Assembly (NCBI GenBank): GCA_028274465.1
Contig: CM051455.1
Span: 99,208,365 to 99,272,364 of the forward strand
Length of the DNA stretch: 64,000 bases
Direction: 5' to 3'
DNA from: Plantago ovata
Lineage: Eukaryota > Streptophyta > Magnoliopsida > Lamiales > Plantaginaceae
The notes under the pieces were generated by a model, which saw nothing but the letters and a program-made list of their open reading frames with translations, made no database searches and had not been told where the DNA came from. The position numbers and the translations under genes were made by a program. Positions 57,401-64,000 of this stretch are shown here, one piece after another; position 1 is the first letter of the stretch, and each line of letters begins with the position of its first letter.

Positions 57401-59662
57401 GTTAGATACAAGTAATAAGTTTTTAAACTTAGTAAAGTTACCAAAATTTTCATTTACCTGTTGAACAGGAGTTGTAGATTCTGGTGCAGAAGTTTTAGCA
57501 ATCTTCTGACTTGTATCTTGAGAAGTCTATAAAGAAATAATCATGTTAGCTAAAGATAAAGTTTCAGATAGTGAAGTTTTTCTTATATCTGAATTAACTA
57601 CCTGCTGAAGAATGGCAGGTGGTAACTCAGTCCTTTCAGCACTGATAACATCTTCATTATCTGGGACTTGTTCTTCAGCAGACTTCTTCTCTTGCTCTAT
57701 TTGAGAAGGATGTGCAGATTCAGCAATCTCCCTTGTGTCTGAATCAACAAGTTGAGCAGAAACATCTAGACCTTTAAGTTCACTACTTGTCATGAACAGG
57801 TCTACTGACTTATTGGAGTTGTCATCAATCTCCATGTCCATTTGTTGGCTTAGGTCAGTCAGCACCAGTTGGACTTTGTCAATAGAAGTTATTGGTGAAT
57901 TTGGTCTAACATTCTCAGCATCATGAGATGCATCGTCGAATGATGTTTCTTTTTGAGTTTCAGCAAACTCTGGGACTTGAACTGTTGCAGTCTCAGCAAC
58001 TAGTTCTTCAACAATTGCAGCTTCAGCAACTTCTTGGTCTTGACTAGTTGCTATTTCAGCAACTGTCTCTTCTGTTGCTTTGCTGCCAACATTTTCAGCA
58101 AGTGCAACTTTTCTTAAGTCAGCAGCAATGTCACTTGCTGGTTCCAGAGTAGTATCATCAAGATTATCTACTATGTAGACATCTTCTATTCTTTCTAAGG
58201 CAGGATTTTCATTTCCACTGCCTTGTGGTCTTGCTTCAGCAGATGGATCCAAGTTAATTGGATTTGTGAAGGCTTCTGCAAGCACTTCAGAAACATCTAC
58301 TACAGTGGTTTTCTTTTCAGCAACCACTGGAATGTCATCATCTTGAATGACATGGACAACCGGAACGGACTTTCTTGCCGTTGTCTTCTTTCTTGGGAAA
58401 GTGGTCTTTGTCCTCGCCTTTTTAGGGATAGGATCAGCTGATGAAGCTGCAGTCTAAGTATCATCATCAACTTTCCTTTTTTTCTTTGATCTTTTGCTGG
58501 GTGCAGTAGTGTCAGCAACCGCAGCAGTATCAGCAGCAACATTTGCAGCTGTTGCATTCTCAGCAACATTTGCAGCTGTTGTATTCCCCGACTACTTATC
58601 AGTCTCAGCAACATTTGCAGCTGTTGTATTCCGAGACTGGTTATCAGTCTCAACAACATTTGCAGCTGTTGCTTTCCTTGACTTCTTGTCAACAACCTTA
58701 GGTCCATTCAACTTGTAGAAAGCTTTCACATTGCATACTGATTTCTTAATCGGCAATGGGTTTCTCAGCTGAATCCTGTAATGTTCAAGGATGTAGCATA
58801 TTTTCAATCCATACATCACTGGAAGGGAAGGTGAGACTGTGTTGTCTTCAACCTTGACCTTGAACTTTGTAACACAATCAACAAGTCTGTTGAAAATGTA
58901 CTTAGCCCAGTTAATGTCTGTTTTGCTTTCATAGATATGCATCAGCAATGGAAATCCTCTAAGGCCTACTTGGTCTATTCCTCCAACTTGGGAGTCAAGA
59001 ACTTTGATTTGTAGCAGAGCTACTAGACCAAGTGAATGGCAGAGTTGCTTCCTTTTTACGTGCTTAGTCCAAGTCACAGGAGCAATCTCTACTTTCTTCA
59101 TCCTTTCATTTCTGACATCACTGTAGAAAACTTCTATTTCTTCATCAGTGGTAGTGATGTCATCTTCAATTCCAGTAGTTGGAATCTGAAAGATGTTAGC
59201 TAAATCAATCCATTTCAGGATGATTTGCTTTCCTTGAACTGTGGTAGAAATCACTTTTTCAGTGATTCCTTGTCCATCAGTAAGGGTTTGGATTTATGCA
59301 TTGTTGTAGAATTCCATAGTGTCCAGCATGCTCACTTTCTTAGTGCGAGCAGTGATGAAGAAAAGTAGGCCTTGTTGATTTATGTATTTCAACGCCTCAA
59401 GATTTTCTTCATCAAGTTCTTGTTCATAGAAGTATCTGATATACTTCTCTTTGGCAAAACCTCCCCATTGCATCATCTGCTCACACTTTGCGGTGTCGAG
59501 ATATGCAGGAGGCATGGGCCTCTCTGTTATACGGTCATTTTTCAATACAATTTTCACTGTGTTTTTCACCCGAGTAGTCACCGGAGTAGGAGCAGTGCTT
59601 TTTCGAGCACTGTCTGCCTTTGATGACTTGGTGTTCTTAGATGATTGTCTCTTAGGAGTCAT
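54403..59662 (-). pseudogene. extra (env-position) gene of SIRE-like element B2
   Basis: Homologous along its length to the B1 gene (27470-32766), clearly diverged in sequence, with the start at 59662 and stop at 54403. Introns at 57527-57601, 57386-57457 and 57215-57289 keep position, length and phase; exon lengths are 69 and 96 bases. The N-terminal domain is at 59620-58720, the acidic region at 58330-55900, the coiled coil at about 55860-55500 and the conserved C-terminal domain at 55026-54403. Breaks: TAA at 59294 (Glu in B1), a stop at 58592, a stop near 58455, a frame change near 55855, stops near 56510-56540, and further indels between 55025 and 55440. Conservation of the ends and introns in two diverged copies argues the gene was functional in their ancestor. 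Confidence 0.8.
58500..58690 (-). repeat. coding minisatellite in the B2 extra gene
   Basis: Four units of a repeat containing CAACATTTGCAGCTGTTG (plus orientation), encoding Thr/Ala-Ala-Asn-Val-Ala/Val on the minus strand. B1 has one such unit near 31750. Confidence 0.82.
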
Positions 59663-59705
59663 CTCTTATATAGTATGAAGGGTTGAGAGTGTACGAATGT
59701 GTATT

Positions 59706-60973
59706 TGATGAATGTGTATTTTACACTTTCATTCGAGTCTTTTTCACCTATTTTAGCTATCCTCTATGTTAATTTCCCTATATTTTAGTGCATTTTATTA
59801 GAATAGTGTCACGTTTCCCTTTAGATTTTATTTTACAGGTTTTGGTTGAAATTCGAAGATTTCCGGGCAATTATATTGAAGTTGACAAGGAATTGGTGTT
59901 CCAGAGGCCTATTTGGAGCATCTGAAGGTTTCCGGATAGGATTTGGAGTCTAGGGGCCGAATCTGGAGGTTAGAAGGCTACTAGAAGTCAGAAATCGAGT
60001 CCGAAAAGGGGAAGAAATCCAAAAACGCATCGAAAACGCAGAATTCCGCGAAAAACCCGCCGGGCGAACCGCCGGGCGTGTGGCGAACCGCCCCACAGTA
60101 ATTCGAAGCCTATATATAGTTGCTCAGTTTTCTCCGAAAATCATATCTCTCCAGACCTACTTTCTCACCTCTCTCTATAGTTTTAGGTAGGGACTTCCCA
60201 GAGCCTGTTCTGGGGGTCCGTAGCTTAGGGGACACTTTTTCATAGCGGATTGGAGCTTGTAGGATCGCAATTCTTCGGAGATTGACAACCTTCGGTAACT
60301 TGTATCTTACAGTTTAATCTACTTATTTTATATATCTTTCAATATGTTTTCTTCTATGATTTCTGTTAATTGCATGCCTATTATGAGTAGCTAAACTTAT
60401 CGTTGGTGGTATTATGTGAATTCTTAGCGAAGGGAAGATAATCATGCTAATGGCTATATCGCGCATTATACTCCGTGTCATTGCTTTATTTCGTTGATCA
60501 GGCACAACCTAAATTCTCGTATGTTGTATTAATTATTATGCACAATTGGACACTTGTCGACCTGGATGCGAGTTTATCTTCGTAGTGTTGAATAATTACG
60601 GAACACATTAGGACAATAGTGATTGACTTGTCAGACCAATTATCTTCGTAGTGCTTAATAATTGCAACAGGACACTAGATTGATTCAAAGATCTCCATGC
60701 AAGACCAAGGAATTTATGCATGATTATCGACCCGTTATGCTTTGAAGGATCATACTATCATCAATCTCCATTATCTGTTAGAAAACCCCTTTGCTATCTG
60801 TCTGCTGTTTTTATATTCTAAATTAGATTTGATAAAGCTAGTTATAGTCCTGAGAGAACGACACTCGAGTCATTCTACTGCTACACTACGGTTTTCGTTG
60901 TAGTTGTGGATTGCCTTTGGCTAATTACAAATATTATTTGTTGAATTAGAATCTGACGAATTCCGGTTCATCA
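59706..60973 (+). mobile_element. 5' LTR of Athila-like element F
   Basis: About 1.27 kb, TGATGAATGTG to GTTCATCA. It interrupts B2 44 bases upstream of that element's extra-gene ATG; GTATT at 59701-59705 would be its target duplication. Two AAC-loop hairpins lie at about 60058-60093 and the TATA box at 60111-60118. Confidence 0.92.
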
Positions 60974-60976
60974 AAT

Positions 60977-60994
60977 TGGCGCCGTTGCCGGGGA
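60977..60994 (+). other. primer binding site, Asp tRNA, element F
   Basis: Identical to the site of C, three bases after the LTR end. Confidence 0.9.
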
Positions 60995-61118
60995 CTATAC
61001 TCCTTTTTTCTGTTTAATTTGTTTATATTTTCAGCTTTAGATTCCTAATTCTACTAGTTTTAGTTTTCCTTTTTAATCTCTCTCTAATACTGCTTTCCTA
61101 GTCTGTTACAGATAGTGT

Positions 61119-63272
61119 ATGCCGCATACACATTCTGCAGGAACACCGCTTGCTGATTCAATTGCTGAGATCGATAGAGTCTACCACCAAAGAAGGCGAC
61201 TACTTGAAAGGCGCACACTAGGGGAAATAGAGGATACCGATTTCTCTGAATCTCTACTCAGTCTTTTCAAGGAAATCGACGGAATGGCAGAAGCTAGACC
61301 ACTGAAAGCATGGGTTCAACCCACCAAGGATCGTATGAGGGGATCGGCAATTGTTCTTTCGTCTGCAACCCGAGATCTGGAGATCAAGAACCACGCATTC
61401 CAACAACTTCCGAGGTTCTATGGCTTATCAAAGGAAGATGTGATGGGGTACTTGCACGATATCGATGATTTCGTCAACCAACTCCCACGACCCGGAGCTG
61501 ACATAACAACGGATGAGTTGAGGATGAAGGTTTTTGCTATGGGACTTGGCGACAGAGCCAAGTCATGGTTGAGTTCTCTACCAGCAGGCTCGCTGGACAC
61601 TTGGGAGAAGGTTTTTTCAGCTTTCATGGAGAAATACTTCCCTCACACCTTGACTACCACGCTAAAGGCGCAGATCACTGGATTCAAGCAGGACTATGAT
61701 GAGACCATCTACACCGCGTTCGAGAGGTTCCAAGATCTCACGAACAAGTGCCCTCACCATGGTTTTGAACTTTCCGACCTAGTCCAACACTTCTACAATG
61801 GACTAACCTTCGAGAACCAACAAGTGGTGGATTTCCAATGCTGAGGCAATATTTGGGAGGAAACCGCAGAAGCCGTCTGGGCAGTTTTCGAAAGGCTTGC
61901 TAAGGGTTCGCAGTTCAAGGACCCAAGAGCAATGGCTAGGAGACGTGGACCTGAAGCTCCACCGACTCAAGAAACCCCTATGTATAGGGGGAATGGGGAT
62001 CAATTCGAGTGCTTTACCAACGAATTGAAGCAAGTCCTCAAGAGCGCCACCGGAACAAATGTTTCGAACGAAGTATGCCGAATATGCAAGAACTATGGGC
62101 ATGGGGCTCATATGTGTAGATCGGAGTTGGCATACGACGATGGCAACTGGGCTCGAGGAGGCGAAGAAGAAGCCTTTGCTACGGAGTTTGGTACTCAAGA
62201 AGTTAGCTACGGGCAAGACGGTAGGAACCCTCGAGGTGGATTTTTGAGAAGGGGATTCCACAACAATCAAGGATATGCACCGGCTAACCACACTTATGGA
62301 CCTAACCAAGACCGTAGTAGGCTAAACTATGGAAATGATCACTGCGAAAACCCCGCTCCGAAAGAGCCACAGAAGTCGAAGTCGGCTCAACTGATGGAGA
62401 ACTTGCAAAAGATGGTCGAGCACACACAAAGTTTTCTCAAACGTTATGAAGAAGATTCCGAGAAGACTAGGGCAAGGCTTGATAGGTTGGAAGAAAGCAC
62501 TAGGCTTGCCCATCAAAAGATGCAAGAGTTGATCGACCGAGGAGCAAGTAGGGAGCAAGGCAAGTTGCCTAGCAACACTGTGAAGTCGAATGCCATTACA
62601 TTGGCTGGTGATGTACCTGAAGAAATCACCATCAAGAAGGTTGTTAAGTGCGAGTGTTGCATGAAGGAAGAACTTCTACAGGCTGAGGAAGAAGAAAAGG
62701 ACCTTGGTTCTAACACAAGTGATGAGGAGCAAGAGGATCCCGAACCACTCCCTAAAAGTTTCGATGTTAAGGTAGGGATTGGTGAGCTTGAAGATGTCCG
62801 TGCCACACTAGACACGGGATCCTACTCAAACATAATCCCTTTGAATGTGTTTGAAAAGAGCAACCTTGGAAAACTATCTGAGCAAAGGGCTATTCTGCAA
62901 CTGGCGGATGGATCCTTTATGAGACCCGAGGGCGTTGTGAAAAATGTGCTGGTCAAGATTGGTGAAGCATCTATATACACCAATTTCGTAGTTATGCCGG
63001 CGTCTGCACCTGGAACGGGGGATGTCATAGTCTTAGGGCAAACGTTCTCTACTAAACTACGCTCCGTGATGGACATCTACCAAAGAACTTGCACTATTGA
63101 AGTAGATGGCAAGCAACACGTGTTGAAAGCCATATCTGATCCACCTGATCCGCCTGATATTACTACTCACTACTATGGTCTTGCAGCCTATATTCTTTCT
63201 TATTCACAGGTTCGTGGCATGGAGAGGAGATCAATGAAGGGGAAGCCTAGTACCCGCAAAAAGAAGAGATAG
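61119..63272 (+). pseudogene. gag-pro: gag-protease of Athila-like element F, one nonsense codon
   Basis: This is the best-preserved copy: one frame of 717 codons with a single TGA at 61842-61844 where C and E have CGA (Arg), a C-to-T change at a CpG. Capsid domain to about residue 240, CCHC knuckle (Cys-X2-Cys-X4-His-X4-Cys) at about 62074-62115, Gly/Arg/Asn-rich linker, coiled-coil-like segment (about 62390-62540), Cys-rich Cys-Glu-Cys-Cys near 62650, retropepsin with Asp-Thr-Gly near 62813 and a conserved Val-Leu-Gly-Gln-Thr-Phe near 63030, and a basic C-terminus. Capsid assembly, RNA binding and processing would be supplied by this protein; copying and integration enzymes must come from elsewhere. 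Confidence 0.93.
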
Positions 63273-64000
63273 GCGCATCAAGAATGAATGTACGACAGGA
63301 GTCGAGTCAAAGACTTTAAACAATGACGCTATCCGGGAGGCAACCCGGAATTTTTATCGCTTTCTTTACTGCTTTTCTGCATGCATTCATTGTTGAACTA
63401 TTTGCTTCTCGTATGCGAATTTGTTCATGTCTGTGTCGTATATGCTTATGTTTGAGTGAGATTTTTCGAGTGGTTTTTTGAAAAAATTGGTTTCGGGGAT
63501 TAAAACCGCATTTTCTGACGACGGGAACCGTCTCCCCGCATTGGGGAGCACGGGGCGAACCGCCCCGCACGTGGGGCGAACCGCCCCACGGCTCCAGATG
63601 TTCAAAAACGCGGATTTCTTCCCCTTTTCCTCATTTTCTTCATATTTCATCATTCCTCCTCCCAAAAAACCCGAAAAACGCGATTTCATCTTCAAATCTT
63701 CATAACTTCTTCATTTCTTGACCAAATTAAGTGTTCTTTAGCCTAAATCAAAGCCTATTACATGATCTATCATCCCATCCGAACAGATTTCGTCCTAATG
63801 TGTTAGATTTTCAGATCTGAGGTACCATCCTTAGAACCCTAATTTTCGAATTTGGGGGTTTTCTAATTTGAGCCTCATTTATGCTTATTTGATGCATGGG
63901 TATGTTGTTTGTATGATTAGACATGTTATTTACTATCAATTGCATGCTCAATTTTGCTTGGGTTGTTGATTTGGGTATTTTGCTACTAGATGATATATCT
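63273..64000 (+). other. 3' noncoding region of F, running off the window
   Basis: Colinear with 45853-46565 of E. Hairpins TCCGGG/CCCGGA (near 63330), CTCCCC/GGGGAG (63532-63537/63543-63548), GGGGCG-AAC-CGCCCC (63552-63566) and a 9-bp perfect AAC-loop hairpin (63570-63578/63582-63590). No gene is seen. Confidence 0.82.

Overview
The window is plant repeat DNA. I found no host gene, tRNA, rRNA or CRISPR array. Every stretch can be assigned to nested LTR retrotransposons of lineages known from flowering plants: Ty1/copia with an initiator-Met primer site, a SIRE-like copia with an extra gene after pol, Athila-like Ty3/gypsy with an Asp-tRNA primer site, and a Tat-like gypsy integrase. The strong decay (stops, indels, nested insertions) suggests pericentromeric or other repeat-rich chromatin of an angiosperm. 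The species cannot be read from the sequence.

Layout, outermost to innermost. Element G (Tat-like gypsy, minus strand) is the base layer, at 1-1075 and 52413-53373. It was split by a copia composite (A1/A2, plus strand) running from 1076 to 52412 and bounded by the 5-bp duplication CCATG at 1071-1075 and 52413-52417. The composite has three LTRs: LTR1 (1076-3153), gag and truncated pol of A1, LTR2 (7875-9993), gag-pol of A2, and LTR3 (42129-42274 plus 50538-52412). Inside A2 pol sits Athila-like element C (13639-39819, duplication GAGGC). Inside LTR3 sits the related complete element E (42275-50537, duplication TACAC). C itself contains a 5'-truncated SIRE-like element B1 (minus strand) and the 3' end of a sister element D. 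A second SIRE-like copy, B2 (53374-59705, minus), interrupts G and is interrupted by a third Athila-like element, F (59706 to the window end).

Assembly warning: 23739-23838 is a run of exactly 100 N. The sequence after it (23839-31784) repeats the sequence before it (about 15774-23738), including the flanking gag of C and all of B1 up to the gap. This looks like two unmerged overlapping contigs or haplotypes, so about 8 kb of the window is probably counted twice.

Function: C, E and F carry only gag plus a retropepsin-like protease in one frame of about 717 codons. E is bounded by its own target duplication and has no reverse transcriptase or integrase, so the family is probably mobilised in trans. 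B1 and B2 carry, between pol and the 3' LTR, a gene of about 1,690 codons with three tiny phase-0 GT-AG introns conserved in both copies. It sits where env-like genes sit in SIRE elements.

Main unexplained signal: unrelated families in this window each carry arrays of short, mostly perfect hairpins. Within an array the loop is kept while the arms change on both sides together. Cases are loop AAC in the Athila-like LTRs, GCG-NNN-CGC cores in D and in the A leader, a constant AGGCGGC loop in the A leader, at least ten consecutive palindromes in the A LTR, and an eight-member array after B1 pol. B also has a heptamer (TTGCTGA/TCAGCAA) repeated far above chance in LTR and coding sequence. Intact frames were not reconstructed; breaks are described only.
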